From assembly GCA_016779585.1 (NCBI GenBank), contig JADHNI010000010.1, positions 1 to 60,044 on the forward strand: a stretch of 60,044 bases of DNA. Direction: 5' to 3'. The stretch is from Pseudomonadales bacterium (lineage in GTDB: Bacteria; Pseudomonadota; Gammaproteobacteria; Pseudomonadales; Azotimanducaceae). Shown here one piece after another: positions 24,593 through 34,428 of this stretch. The position numbers were made by a program, and so were the translations under genes. The notes beneath the pieces are model-generated. The model was not told the origin of the DNA. It was given only the letters and a program-made list of their open reading frames with translations, and made no database searches. Position 1 is the first letter of the stretch. Each line of letters opens with the position of its first letter.

Positions 24593-26755
24593 TTGAAACA
24601 GAACGCCACCATATTGCTTGATATACACGGCATGTCGTGTGCCGGCTGCGTGCGCTCTGTCGAGCAGGCGCTTGCACAGGTGCAGGGTGTCTCCAGCGCC
24701 AGCGTGAACTTTGCCTCCCGGTCTGCAGCGGTCGTTGGTAAGGCTTCTGCTGAAAACCTGATAGATGCCGTGAAAACTGCGGGCTACGATGCCGCGCTAC
24801 ACGAGGTCGTCTCTGTCAAAGAGCAGGAGCGCCAGCTTGGCGCTGACTTGACTGAAGCGGTGCTCAAGTCGCTGATCGTGTTGATTGCCGCAAGCCTGCT
24901 CATGGCGGACATGTGGTTTGGCTTTCTGCCCTCACTGAACGCGAAACCTGCATGGCTCGCGATCAGCCTGGTGACCCTGGCGCTAATGCTGTTTGCCGGT
25001 GGCCAGTTCTATCGGAACGCGGCAAAAGCGGCGCTCCATGGGGCGGCGACAATGGATACGCTCATTGCCCTGGGAACCGCAATGGCCTACTTCTACTCAT
25101 TAGTTGCGGTATTCCTGCCCGGGATTCTGCCTGAAGGCAGCCGACACCAGTTTTTTGAAGCTGCGCTTTATGTCATCGGATTTGTCAGCCTCGGCCGCGC
25201 GATCGAAGTTTACTCCCGTGCTGATGCCTCACTTGCCATTCAGAAGCTCTATAACCTCGCGCCACGCCGGGTGACGATTCTGGAACGTGGTATTGAGCAA
25301 ACCGTATCCACTGCGTCGCTTGTCAAAGGCCAGCATGTTCGGGTTAACCCGGGAGAGACATTTCCCGTGGATGGCCGGATGCTGATGGGAAAAACCAGCG
25401 TCAATGAATCGTTGCTTACCGGTGAATCCATGCCGATCCTGAAAGATGAAGGTGACCTTGTCAGTGCCGGTACCCAAAACATTGACGGCAGCGTTATTGT
25501 TGAGGTGCTGCAGGCTGGTGAAGAAACCAGGCTTGCGGCTATCAGTCGGCTTGTGGCTGAAGCGCAGAACTCGAAACCACCCGTGGCGCGGCTGGTGGAT
25601 CGCATTGCCTCGTTTTTTGTTCCCTTTGTTTGCGCCATAGCGATTCTGTCTGCGCTCTATTGGTGGTTCCTGGGGCCGGAACCGCAACTCTCTTATGCTT
25701 TTGTTACTGCGGTCAGTGTGCTTGTTGTCGCTTGCCCGTGTGCTCTGGGACTGGCGATTCCCATGTCAGTCATGGTGGGTCTTGGCAGGGGAGCAGCCAC
25801 GGGAATCCTGATCCGCAATAGTGAGATCCTGCAGGTCGCAAATCGTATCGATGTCCTGGTGCTGGACAAGACAGGGACGTTAACTGTGGGTAAACCCCAT
25901 GTCGTTGCTGTACACGATCTTGATTCGGATCAATTGTCTGCAGTCATGGCGCTGGAACAGCGGGCAACTCACCCCGTTGCGGAGGCTCTGGTGGACTCAT
26001 GTGAAGAAATGTCCATAACACCGGCGTCGGTTTCCGGGGTTCGACAGATTGCCGGTGGTGGGGTGGAAGGCAGCTTCGAGGATCAGAAAATGCTGGTGGG
26101 CAGTTTGCAGTACCTGGAAGAAGAGGGTGTTGCGCGCCTGCCCCGGATCGATGATCGCGGAACCGTTGTTGGTGTCGCTCTCGGTGGTCAGTTTGTGGGA
26201 CATTTTCTTTTGCGGGACAAGCTGCGCGAAGAAGCTGCAGATGTTATCTCCGAACTCGAGTCGCGGGGTATCCGCTGCGTTATTGCAACGGGTGATCGGC
26301 AACGGGTAGCAAAGCGCACGGCAACCCGGGTTGGCATTGAGGAGGTGTATGCGGAGATGTCTCCGGAAGACAAGCTGAACCTTGTCCAGTCATTCCAGTC
26401 AGAAGGTATGACAGTGGGGATGATAGGCGACGGTATCAACGATGCAGTTGCGCTCAGTGCGGCGGATGTTGGTATTGCCATGGGCATCGGTGCGGATATC
26501 GCCCAGGAAAGTGCCGATATCACGCTGAGGGAAAGTTCGCTGAACGGCGTGACGGATATGTTGAATCTATCCCGTCGCGTGATGAATAACATATACCAGA
26601 ACCTTGTCGCAGCTTTTGCCTATAACCTCATCCTGATTCCGGTGGCCGCTGGTCTCCTGTTCCCAACGCTGCTCAGCCCGGCACTGGCCGGCCTTGCCAT
26701 GGCCCTGTCATCGGTATCCGTTGTGCTTAATGCGAGTCGGTTGCGCTTTAGCTGA
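24593..26755 (+). CDS. copA: Copper-exporting P1B-type ATPase
   Basis: 720 residues from TTG 24593 with AAGGA ten bases upstream. One N-terminal heavy-metal-binding domain with GMSCAGC (Cys16, Cys19), then membrane spans, the P1B ion site CPC (Cys381-Pro-Cys383), phosphorylation motif DKTGT (Asp425), the His-Pro pair THPVAEAL and hinge GDGINDAVAL. These mark a Cu(I) pump that moves copper out of the cytoplasm. It is slightly short because it has a single metal-binding domain. Gap of 56 bases to the amidohydrolase gene. Confidence 0.93.
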   Translation: MKQNATILLDIHGMSCAGCVRSVEQALAQVQGVSSASVNFASRSAAVVGKASAENLIDAVKTAGYDAALHEVVSVKEQERQLGADLTEAVLKSLIVLIAASLLMADMWFGFLPSLNAKPAWLAISLVTLALMLFAGGQFYRNAAKAALHGAATMDTLIALGTAMAYFYSLVAVFLPGILPEGSRHQFFEAALYVIGFVSLGRAIEVYSRADASLAIQKLYNLAPRRVTILERGIEQTVSTASLVKGQHVRVNPGETFPVDGRMLMGKTSVNESLLTGESMPILKDEGDLVSAGTQNIDGSVIVEVLQAGEETRLAAISRLVAEAQNSKPPVARLVDRIASFFVPFVCAIAILSALYWWFLGPEPQLSYAFVTAVSVLVVACPCALGLAIPMSVMVGLGRGAATGILIRNSEILQVANRIDVLVLDKTGTLTVGKPHVVAVHDLDSDQLSAVMALEQRATHPVAEALVDSCEEMSITPASVSGVRQIAGGGVEGSFEDQKMLVGSLQYLEEEGVARLPRIDDRGTVVGVALGGQFVGHFLLRDKLREEAADVISELESRGIRCVIATGDRQRVAKRTATRVGIEEVYAEMSPEDKLNLVQSFQSEGMTVGMIGDGINDAVALSAADVGIAMGIGADIAQESADITLRESSLNGVTDMLNLSRRVMNNIYQNLVAAFAYNLILIPVAAGLLFPTLLSPALAGLAMALSSVSVVLNASRLRFS

Positions 26756-26811
26756 GCAAGTTCTAATGTACCGGCAACCCCAAAACCTCGGAAAATGAAG
26801 GGAGAATCGCC

Positions 26812-28566
26812 TTGCACGATACAGTCATCAAGGGTGGAACTGTTTATGATGGAAGCGGGTCGGATCCTGTGGTTGCAGATGTCGCCATCAAGGACGGGAT
26901 GATTGCTGAAATCGGCGAGGGGCTCACCGCGAAGGAAACCATCGACGCAGATGGCGCCATGGTTTCTCCTGCATGGGTGGATATCCATACCCATTACGAC
27001 GGCCAGGTCACCTGGGATGACGAAATGAATCCTTCTGCCAGCCACGGTGTCGGCACAATAGTTATGGGTAACTGTGGTGTAGGATTTGCGCCGCTGTCTG
27101 TTGGTGGTGAGCAGGACCTTATTGATCTCATGGAGGGTGTCGAAGACATCCCCGGTACCGCATTGCATGAGGGCATGCCCTGGGGTGCCTGGAGTTCTTA
27201 CCCTGAATATCTCGATTTCCTGGCTGGGCGCGAATACGCCATCAATATCAGCTCACTCGTTGCCCATGGTGCGGTGAGAAACTTTGTCATGGGCGAGCGG
27301 GGTCGAACCAACCAGGCAGCCACCGAAGGTGACCTGTCCCAGATGGGGCAGATTGTTGAAGAAGCATTGCTGGCTGGCGCTGTTGGTTTCTCCACATCAC
27401 GGATTCTTGGTCACCGATCTATCCAGGGTGAACCGGTGCCGGGTACTTTTGCCAATGACACTGAAGTGATGGTGATCGCCCAGGCGCTCAAGCGAGCCGG
27501 TCGTGGCCTTTTCCAGATTATTCCGTCAAGCACTCTGGGCCCGGGCCGTCCCGAGTTTGAGGAACACGCCTCGCTGGAACAGGAAATCAGCCTGATCGCG
27601 GATGTCAGCCGTGAATCCGGCCGGCCTTCAACCTTTACCCTGTTCCAGATTGATGACTGGTCAGACAAGTGGCAGGAAGCGATTGCCCAGGTGAAAGAAG
27701 CCAACGCCAACGGCGCCCAGGTATTCCCGCAGGTGGGTAGTCGACCCACTGGCCTGGTGTTCAGTATGGAGACCTATCATCCGTGGATGCTGAAACCTAC
27801 CTACCAGCGACTCAAGGACCTGCCAATTGTCCAGCGACTCGCGGAGCTGCGGAAGACTGAGGTGAAGCAGGCGATACTGAAAGAGGAAAACGAAATCGAT
27901 GGTGTGCCCATGGGCTCCATGGAGTTCGGCGTCGCGCATCTCGAACCGAAGTTTGAATATCTTTTCCCGCTCACCAGTTCCAGCACTTACGAACCTGTGG
28001 AAGGCGAGAGTATTGCCTCGATGTCTGCTGAGAAAAATGTCTCGCCGGAGGTAACCCTCTATGATTACCTCACAGCCGAACAGGGTCGTATGGCAATCCT
28101 GTTCTTCACCAATTATACGGACTTCAGCCTGGACGCCGTTCGCGCCATGCAGATGGATGATGTAACAGTCACCGGGCTTTCCGATGCCGGCGCGCACGTC
28201 TCGCTGATCTTTGATGCGGTGAACCCGACCTACCAGTTGACCTACTGGACCCGGGATCGACAGCGTGGTGAAAAGCTGCCCCTGTCTCACGTGATTCATC
28301 GAGCTACACAGCGTAACGCCCGGCTCTTTGGTTTTCATGATCGTGGTCTGCTGGCACCGGGTATGAAGGCTGACCTGAACGTTATTGACTACAACAACCT
28401 GTCACTGGGTGAGCTTGAGATCGTGCGCGACCTGCCAGCAGGCGGTACACGAATCATGCAGGGCGCGAGAGGTTATCTGGCCACCCTGATTGATGGTGTG
28501 CTGACTCGCTCCCATGATGAGGACACGGGTAACCGCCCGGGCCGCCTGATCCGCTCCAGGGCTTAG
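26812..28566 (+). CDS. N-acyl-D-amino-acid deacylase-like amidohydrolase (paralogue 2)
   Basis: 584 residues from TTG 26812 with AAGGGAGA upstream. VDIHTHYDGQVTWDDEMNP carries the metal H-x-H; MGNCGVGFAP, LMEGVEDIPGTAL and SDAGAHVSLI are shared nearly unchanged with the paralogue at 47828, and the C-terminal tail DTGNRPGRLIRSRA is of the same kind. Same superfamily as D-aminoacylases, dihydropyrimidinases and related cyclic amidases. It is followed by a small membrane protein and a class III CoA-transferase gene in the same direction. Confidence 0.87.
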   Translation: MHDTVIKGGTVYDGSGSDPVVADVAIKDGMIAEIGEGLTAKETIDADGAMVSPAWVDIHTHYDGQVTWDDEMNPSASHGVGTIVMGNCGVGFAPLSVGGEQDLIDLMEGVEDIPGTALHEGMPWGAWSSYPEYLDFLAGREYAINISSLVAHGAVRNFVMGERGRTNQAATEGDLSQMGQIVEEALLAGAVGFSTSRILGHRSIQGEPVPGTFANDTEVMVIAQALKRAGRGLFQIIPSSTLGPGRPEFEEHASLEQEISLIADVSRESGRPSTFTLFQIDDWSDKWQEAIAQVKEANANGAQVFPQVGSRPTGLVFSMETYHPWMLKPTYQRLKDLPIVQRLAELRKTEVKQAILKEENEIDGVPMGSMEFGVAHLEPKFEYLFPLTSSSTYEPVEGESIASMSAEKNVSPEVTLYDYLTAEQGRMAILFFTNYTDFSLDAVRAMQMDDVTVTGLSDAGAHVSLIFDAVNPTYQLTYWTRDRQRGEKLPLSHVIHRATQRNARLFGFHDRGLLAPGMKADLNVIDYNNLSLGELEIVRDLPAGGTRIMQGARGYLATLIDGVLTRSHDEDTGNRPGRLIRSRA

Positions 28567-28590
28567 CACCTTTTTTTGGGCCCTGGACCC

Positions 28591-29193
28591 ATGATTTCCG
28601 GCATCGCCCTGGTGGTGGCTAACCTGGTGCCCATTTTGGGTGTCCTTTTTTTCGATTGGCAGGTTGTCGATGTGCTCCTCGTGTACTGGGCAGAAAGTGC
28701 CGTCATTGGTGTGTTTAACATCGCGAAAATGGCCTACGTCGATCGCTGGCGAGTGTTGGCGCAGGGTCCTTTCTTCGCCTTTCACTACGGCTTTTTCATG
28801 TACGGACACCTGCGCTTCATTTATGGTTTTCTGATCGAGGACCCGGATGACCCAACCGGGTTTATGCCAGGCAATCTTTTTGCCGAATTCTATTTGCTGC
28901 TCCCGGCTTTGTTTGCGCTGTTTGTCAGCCACGGTATTTCGTTCTACGTGAACTTCCTGGGCAAGCGGGAATATGAAGGCCGTTTGATCAAAGACCAGAT
29001 GATGGCGCCCTATCGAAGAATCATCGTTATGCATCTAACGATTATCTTTGGTGGCGCTTTGACGATGGCATTCGAAAGCCAACTACCGGCACTGTTTCTC
29101 CTGATCGTGCTGAAAGTATCGGTGGACTTGTATGCCCACCATAAAGAACATAAACCATCGCCTGAAAAGGCAAATAAACCACTGGCAGGATAA
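28591..29193 (+). CDS. DUF6498-like integral membrane protein
   Basis: 200 residues from ATG 28591 (MISGIALVVANLVPILGVLF). About five hydrophobic spans with the conserved early segment DVLLVYWAESAVIGVFNIAKM, which I associate with the DUF6498 family; function unknown. It lies between the amidohydrolase (24 bases) and the CoA-transferase (five bases), so it is part of that operon. The C-terminus is short, polar and His/Lys-rich. Confidence 0.7.
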   Translation: MISGIALVVANLVPILGVLFFDWQVVDVLLVYWAESAVIGVFNIAKMAYVDRWRVLAQGPFFAFHYGFFMYGHLRFIYGFLIEDPDDPTGFMPGNLFAEFYLLLPALFALFVSHGISFYVNFLGKREYEGRLIKDQMMAPYRRIIVMHLTIIFGGALTMAFESQLPALFLLIVLKVSVDLYAHHKEHKPSPEKANKPLAG

Positions 29194-29198
29194 TCACT

Positions 29199-30362
29199 AT
29201 GAAACTGGAAGGTATTCGGGTCCTGGACCTGTCCCTGTTTTTACCGGGTCCGTTACTCACGCAGATGATGGCGGACCATGGCGCTGACGTTATCAAGCTT
29301 GAGCCGCGTGGTGGCGGCGAACCTAATCGTGACATTGGCCAGAAACGAGATGGTGTCTCCGTTTACTTCGCGAACACCCATCGCGGTAAACGCAGTGTTC
29401 AGCTCAACCTGAAAAATGAAGGTGGTAAGGAACTGGCACTGAAACTGGCATCGACGGCGGATGTCGTGATTGAAGCCTTCCGGCCAGGTGTGATTGAACG
29501 GCTGGGTATGTCTTATGAAGACATCAGGGCGGTCAATCCATCAGTGGTCTATGCGTCGCTGTCGGCTTTTGGCCAGAGCGGTCCTTATGTGAAAAAGCCA
29601 GCACATGATCTTGCGACTGAAGCTTACGCCGGGGTGCTAAGCACAAACCTTGGCTTTGATGGCAAACCCGCAATCCCGGCGCTTCCTGCTGCTGACATGC
29701 TGGCGGCAACCATTGGCCTGTCTGCCGTGCTGATGGCACTGCTGCGTAGAAAAGAAACCGGTGAAGGGGATTACATTGACCTCGCCATGATGGATTCGCT
29801 TATCGCTTGCCTGCCGAATTCAATGGGGCGGGTTTTCGCGGAGAAGCAGCCGCCTGTGGTGAAAGATGAACGTATCTGGGGTGGGTATGCGATGTATAAC
29901 ATCTACGAGACCAGCGATAACAGATATGTGGTGCTTGGCGCCTCCGAGATGCATTTTGCGGAATCGGTGCTGAAAAAATTCGGACGTGAAGACCTGATTC
30001 CACTGTGTGAGCCACCGCCCGGAACCAACCAGGAGCCGGTGCGCGCGTTCTTTCGCGAGCAGTTTGCCAGCCAGCCCCAGTCATACTGGATCGACTGGTT
30101 CGAGGATGTGGACTGTGCCTTTGCCCCGGTCAATAACCTGAGGGAGGGTATGGACGACCCGCAGGTGCGTTACCGGGAAATGATCCTGGAAGACGATTCC
30201 GGCAACGAGCACATTGGTATTCCCGTGAAGTTCCTGAATGAACCCGGGCGAGTGAACTTTGCGGCGCCTGGTCTGGGTGAACACAACCATGAACTGGCGC
30301 TTGAACTGGGATATAGCGAGGAGGAGGTGACCAGCCTTGAAGAAGCCGGTGCATTCGGCTGA
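29199..30362 (+). CDS. Class III CoA-transferase (CaiB/BaiF family)
   Basis: 387 residues. MKLEGIRVLDLSLFLPGPL, GADVIKLEP, NTHRGKRSVQLNLKN and the active-site region KKPAHDLATEAYAGVLS, whose Asp is the expected catalytic carboxylate, are all family features. It moves CoA between an acyl-CoA donor and a carboxylic acid. Five bases after the DUF6498-like gene. It may activate the acid released by the neighbouring amidohydrolase, which is inference. Confidence 0.92.
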   Translation: MKLEGIRVLDLSLFLPGPLLTQMMADHGADVIKLEPRGGGEPNRDIGQKRDGVSVYFANTHRGKRSVQLNLKNEGGKELALKLASTADVVIEAFRPGVIERLGMSYEDIRAVNPSVVYASLSAFGQSGPYVKKPAHDLATEAYAGVLSTNLGFDGKPAIPALPAADMLAATIGLSAVLMALLRRKETGEGDYIDLAMMDSLIACLPNSMGRVFAEKQPPVVKDERIWGGYAMYNIYETSDNRYVVLGASEMHFAESVLKKFGREDLIPLCEPPPGTNQEPVRAFFREQFASQPQSYWIDWFEDVDCAFAPVNNLREGMDDPQVRYREMILEDDSGNEHIGIPVKFLNEPGRVNFAAPGLGEHNHELALELGYSEEEVTSLEEAGAFG

Positions 30363-30367
30363 TACCG

Positions 30368-31792
30368 CTAGGACTCCTGCGCCACAACGGTATCGATCGG
30401 TACCGACTGGCGGTCCGCCTCTCTTGCAAGCTGGCGAATGAGCGGAACGTTGCCGCTGACATAGAGCAGGCGGGCACCCAGCAGCAGCGCGGCACAGCCG
30501 ACGCCGGCAGCAAGGCCCAGCCAGAAACCATAGACTTCCATCGGTTCACCGATAAAACCGAAACCGAAAATAATCTGAGTCGGCAACCCTATACCCCAGT
30601 AACTGAAGAGTGCAATCCACATCGGGACTTTCGTGTCTTTGTAACCCCGCAGTGCACCGACAAATACTGCCTGGCTGGCATCAAAAAACAGAAAGAACAC
30701 AACGAACAGGAGCAGCGTGACCGAGAGGCTCATGACTTGTGACTCGGTTGTGTAGAGACTCACCAGGTCCTCGCGGAAGAAGAAAATCAGGATGGATCCG
30801 GCAATCGCGACGGCGGCTGTTGTCAGGAAGGCGATCACTGCCGTGAGGCGGGCGTCTTCAATCTCCTGGGCGCCAACACGAAAACCGATTCGTATGGTCG
30901 CAGCCATACCCAGCGCCATGGGTGGCATAAAGAAAATTGCGTTCAGGTTCATGGCAATGTTGTGTGAGGCCACGACCGCGGCGCCGAATTGTCCGAGCAG
31001 TAGCGTCGTAAACGAGAACAGACCCATCTCGGCAAAAATGGTCGTGCCGATAGGAATACCGATGACGAGCAGGGATTTGATAATGCGCCACTCGGGCCAG
31101 GAGAACTTATCCATCCAGCCTGTATATGCAAAGCGTTTCCTGGTAACGACAAACAGGACCAGGATCAGCTGGAACCACATGATGATGGCCTGGGCAACGC
31201 CGCAACCGACACCTCCCATTTCAGGCAGTCCGAACTTGCCATAGATGAGTACATAGTTGAGTGGAATCTTCAGCAGCAATGCAGTGACTGCAATGAGCAG
31301 CGCGGGTCTGGTCCACCCGGTGCCATCGGCAAGAAATCGCAGGCAGAAAAAACACATCAGAGCCGGCATACCCAGAGAACACCATTTGAGGTAGGGCACC
31401 GAAATGGCAACCGCGACCGGGTCGACACGCATCAGGTGGTACAGGGGTTCGATGCTGTTCAGAATAGCGACCACGATCAGGCCGCCTGCCAGCGCCATCC
31501 AGAGACCCTGGCGGATCACGTCACCAATTTCCGTATAGGCACGTGCGCCGTTCAACTGTGAAACGGTAGGTGTCACGGCTTGTACGACGCCGAAAACCAG
31601 CATCATGCTGGGCCAGAGAATACTGGCTCCCAGTGCTACGCCCGCAAGGTCAGCGGAGCCATAGCGGCCCGCCATGATGGTATCTGCGACACCCATCCCC
31701 ATCTGGGCAAGTTGTGCGCCCATGAGGGGAAGGGCGAGATGGAAGAGTTGCCGGGTCTCCCCGATGATCGGCTGTCGAGAGGCTCTACTCAG
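30368..31792 (-). CDS. MATE-family efflux transporter, probable CTG start
   Basis: From the first in-frame ATG (31723) the protein lacks part of span 1. Extending upstream gives SRASRQPIIGETRQLFHLAL then PLMGAQLAQMGMGVADTIMA, a complete NorM-like N-terminus. The only reasonable start in that extension is CTG at 31792, overlapping the upstream stop as CTGA, with GAGGA spaced six bases before it. That gives 474 residues and twelve spans, the family norm. Function: Na+- or H+-driven export of cationic compounds. If CTG is not used, the 451-residue form from 31723 would be made. Confidence 0.85.
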   Translation of the reverse strand: MSRASRQPIIGETRQLFHLALPLMGAQLAQMGMGVADTIMAGRYGSADLAGVALGASILWPSMMLVFGVVQAVTPTVSQLNGARAYTEIGDVIRQGLWMALAGGLIVVAILNSIEPLYHLMRVDPVAVAISVPYLKWCSLGMPALMCFFCLRFLADGTGWTRPALLIAVTALLLKIPLNYVLIYGKFGLPEMGGVGCGVAQAIIMWFQLILVLFVVTRKRFAYTGWMDKFSWPEWRIIKSLLVIGIPIGTTIFAEMGLFSFTTLLLGQFGAAVVASHNIAMNLNAIFFMPPMALGMAATIRIGFRVGAQEIEDARLTAVIAFLTTAAVAIAGSILIFFFREDLVSLYTTESQVMSLSVTLLLFVVFFLFFDASQAVFVGALRGYKDTKVPMWIALFSYWGIGLPTQIIFGFGFIGEPMEVYGFWLGLAAGVGCAALLLGARLLYVSGNVPLIRQLAREADRQSVPIDTVVAQES

Positions 31793-32202
31793 CCGACTTC
31801 CTCTGCATTGAGGACATCATAGATGCGTTTCTGGAAAAACCAGCGACCATCCACTTTAACGTAATCGTCCTCATATCGGCCGGTGACATTGCGCTTCACG
31901 CCGTCTTTCTGGTGCAGGAATTCCTGTTGGTACCAGGTGGCGTGTGCCTTGTCGCCGTCTACCACGATGGGACCGGCAGACGCGAAGAAACCAACAAAGG
32001 AAAAACCACTCATAGCTTGTTGCCAGACGGGGAAAAAGTTTTCTTTTCCCGTGATCGGACCGGCACCCGGGAGTTCCCAGGTGGCATCGTCACGCCAGTT
32101 CTCAGCCCAGGCATCGCCGTCAAAACGCATGACAGCATCGTTGTACGACTCAACCAGTTCCCTGATTGCGATTCGATCTTCCAGTGGTCCTGAACTAATC
32201 AT
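31789..32202 (-). CDS. SnoaL-like (NTF2-fold) protein
   Basis: 137 residues. RIAIRELVESYNDAVMRFDG followed by WAENWRDDATWELPG is the standard opening of the SnoaL_4 group, and the C-terminal GRYEDDYVKVDGRWFFQKR closes the cone. Such proteins are small dehydratases, isomerases or binding proteins for aromatic and terpenoid compounds. It overlaps the MATE gene, which suggests both deal with the same foreign compound. Confidence 0.85.
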   Translation of the reverse strand: MISSGPLEDRIAIRELVESYNDAVMRFDGDAWAENWRDDATWELPGAGPITGKENFFPVWQQAMSGFSFVGFFASAGPIVVDGDKAHATWYQQEFLHQKDGVKRNVTGRYEDDYVKVDGRWFFQKRIYDVLNAEEVG

Positions 32203-32294
32203 GTTTCTTCTCCCTCCAGAGTTTTTGCTGTAGTTCTTTTCAAAGCCGCACTAAACCACGAGTCCGCGTCTTTTGCCAGCATTCGACACGGCTT

Positions 32295-32308
32295 TTGATG
32301 CACGTCAA
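32295..32308 (+). promoter_or_regulatory. FNR/Anr-like box upstream of the DksA-like gene
   Basis: TTGAT-GCAC-GTCAA matches nine of ten defined positions of the FNR consensus TTGAT-N4-ATCAA. It lies 72 bases before the DksA-like start codon, consistent with class II activation if the transcript starts about 30 bases upstream of the gene. The rest of the 177-base gap is A+T-rich with no other clear signal. Confidence 0.4.
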
Positions 32309-32379
32309 TGTAGTTTCATAGTGAATAATTAAGATATTAATCAAGAAGTTAGTTAACCCATAAAAGGGCAGGCAGGATT

Positions 32380-32697
32380 ATGGAACGCAGTGCACTCAAA
32401 GAATTGCTCCTCACGGAACAGCAGGAACTGAATACACGCATCGAGAAGATCGAGAAGAATCGCAGCAACCGATCAATCAGCAAGCAGTTTGATGAGCAGT
32501 CCGTGGAACGTGAGAACGATGAGGTGCTGGCTGGACTCGACATGGAAGCAAAGTTCGAACTCAAGGCCATAGAAACTGCGCTGGCACGAATTGATACCGA
32601 CTACTTCGATCGTTGTACAAAGTGCAGCGAGACCATCAGTGATGAGCGCCTTAAGGCAATCCCACACGCCATCACGTGCCGTAACTGCGCGGAATAG
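32380..32697 (+). CDS. DksA/TraR-family zinc-finger protein
   Basis: 105 residues. A long N-terminal coiled coil (EQQELNTRIEKIEKNRSN and a second helix EAKFELKAIETALARI) is followed by a four-Cys zinc finger RCTKCSETISDER...TCRNC. This is the shorter DksA-like type and lacks the DxxDxA tip of true DksA, so it may bind RNA polymerase's secondary channel with a different effect. It is convergent with the repeat-protein gene; the stop codons are adjacent (32697/32698). Confidence 0.88.
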   Translation: MERSALKELLLTEQQELNTRIEKIEKNRSNRSISKQFDEQSVERENDEVLAGLDMEAKFELKAIETALARIDTDYFDRCTKCSETISDERLKAIPHAITCRNCAE

Positions 32698-34428
32698 CTA
32701 TTCGGCTGTTCGGCTCAGGTTCGTTAACAGACCAGAAGGTGTTTCCAGGAGGTTTTGAACCTCGATATCGACGTCTGCCGTGATATTGAGTTGCCACTTG
32801 CCGGTACCCCTGTTGAGTCTCCCGCGGACCACGCTGCTGAGGTTTTCCAGGTCGTGTGAGGTTACCGCCCTGGCTTCGCCAGCGCCCAGTGTCAGTTTCA
32901 CGGTGCCACCCGTTGCCGGAGTCCCGTTGTCATCAACACCGGCGACGGTGACCGTACCCGCCTCATCGCTTTCGTTGCTGATCCAGAGGAAACTGCGCTG
33001 GTTTACATTGCTGGCCGGATTAAACACGAATACCTTATAAACACTATCCTCGGGCATTACCCTCTGACTGAGATTACTCAGGAACCCGCCGGGGGTCTCA
33101 ATCAGGTTCATCACCTCGATTTCTGATGTCGACGAAACCGTCAGCTTCCACCCGCCGGTGCCGTCGCCAAGCATGCCTGACAATCCTTTGCCTGCGTTAC
33201 CCTGTTCCAGGTCCAGGCTGTTGAGTTGTGTTGCAGCGCCAGGTGAAAGCTCAAGCTGTATATCGCCTCCCGGAGCGATTTGTCCTTCCTCGTCAACGCC
33301 GTTGATGTTGATGGTCGCAAATTCTGTTGTTGGATTCACAATTCGCAGTAACGTGCTCTGGGTTTCTTCGTCCGCGGGTTTGGCGTAGATGACGAAGTGG
33401 TCTCCATTCTCGCGCTCAGCGACGACACCAGAGACATTGGTCAGGAAGCCATCTTCTGTGCGGATCAGGCTCATGACCTTGAGGTCGAGCGCTGATGAAA
33501 CCGTGAGTCGCCATTTCCCGTTTCCGTCACCCAGGGAACCGCTTAAACCTTTTTCGGTGTTTCCGTTTTCCAGGTCAGCGGAGGTGAGCTGCAGGGATTC
33601 AAGCGCACTCAGGCTGAAACTGACAGAACCGTTAGCGGCATCGCCATTGTCGTCCACACCAGTCACGGTGACGCTGCCAGCGTCAGTTCCCGTATTTGTA
33701 ATCCTGATGACACTCTGTTGTGTGATTTCAGATGCCGGGTTCACAAGGTACGCAACCGCATCAGCGCCATCTTCGGGTACAACATCATGCATCGCAGTCA
33801 GCAAGCCGTCAGGCGTACGAATCAGCCCCAGAACTTCAATATCATTGCCTGAGCGAACGCGCAATTGCCACTTGCCGTCACCATCACAGAGATTGCCGCT
33901 GAGTCCTTTTAACGTATTGCCGGTTTCCAGGTCCTGGGCCGTTACCTGCAGTGCGGCGTTGGCTTCAAGATTGAAACTGACGGGTCCTTTTGGGCTCCAG
34001 TTCCCGGTGTCATCTATGGCGTAAACCTCGACCTCTGTCTCGGTTGCTTCCCGGTTGACGAACCGCAGGAAAGACTGCTGGCGATTGTTGCTGGCCGGGT
34101 TTGCCACAAACAGGTGCGATTCAGATGGGAGGGTGGATGCGTCAGTTGTTAACGGCGATACATTGTTACTGAAGCAGGCGTCCACCGACAGGGGGGCGTT
34201 GGGATCGGTATGCCATTCGTACTCCTCAAGGTTGGTGGCACCATCGCCATCCGCGTCGAGATTGACGTCACCTGCATCCAGGGGATCGAGGCCGCCGATT
34301 TCGAAAGTGTCGGGAAGACCATCGTTGTCATCATCGGTATCAAGGTTGTCGACGATACCGTCTGCGTCTGCATCACTGGAGGGTGCCGCGCGGGCAATAA
34401 CTTCGAGCGTCAGTGCAGATTGGGTCAA
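32698..34428 (-). CDS. Secreted repeat protein, C-terminal half of a split gene
   Basis: The longest start-to-stop frame is 576 residues (TTG 34428), but the frame stays open back to the TAA at 34537 and then continues as the diheme cytochrome. Contents: an Asp-rich thrombospondin-3-like calcium stretch (DADADGIVDNLDTDDDNDG), then four tandem repeats of about 115 residues. Each holds LVNPAS- or FNPASN-like, QSxLRIxN, GVDDNG, DLExGN, KGLSG, DGxGKWxLxVSS and GLIxTPxGxLTN segments. No ribosome site stands out before the TTG. Alone it would lack a signal peptide. It is most likely the tail of one exported protein of about 1229 residues. Confidence 0.7.
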   Translation of the reverse strand: MTQSALTLEVIARAAPSSDADADGIVDNLDTDDDNDGLPDTFEIGGLDPLDAGDVNLDADGDGATNLEEYEWHTDPNAPLSVDACFSNNVSPLTTDASTLPSESHLFVANPASNNRQQSFLRFVNREATETEVEVYAIDDTGNWSPKGPVSFNLEANAALQVTAQDLETGNTLKGLSGNLCDGDGKWQLRVRSGNDIEVLGLIRTPDGLLTAMHDVVPEDGADAVAYLVNPASEITQQSVIRITNTGTDAGSVTVTGVDDNGDAANGSVSFSLSALESLQLTSADLENGNTEKGLSGSLGDGNGKWRLTVSSALDLKVMSLIRTEDGFLTNVSGVVAERENGDHFVIYAKPADEETQSTLLRIVNPTTEFATININGVDEEGQIAPGGDIQLELSPGAATQLNSLDLEQGNAGKGLSGMLGDGTGGWKLTVSSTSEIEVMNLIETPGGFLSNLSQRVMPEDSVYKVFVFNPASNVNQRSFLWISNESDEAGTVTVAGVDDNGTPATGGTVKLTLGAGEARAVTSHDLENLSSVVRGRLNRGTGKWQLNITADVDIEVQNLLETPSGLLTNLSRTAE

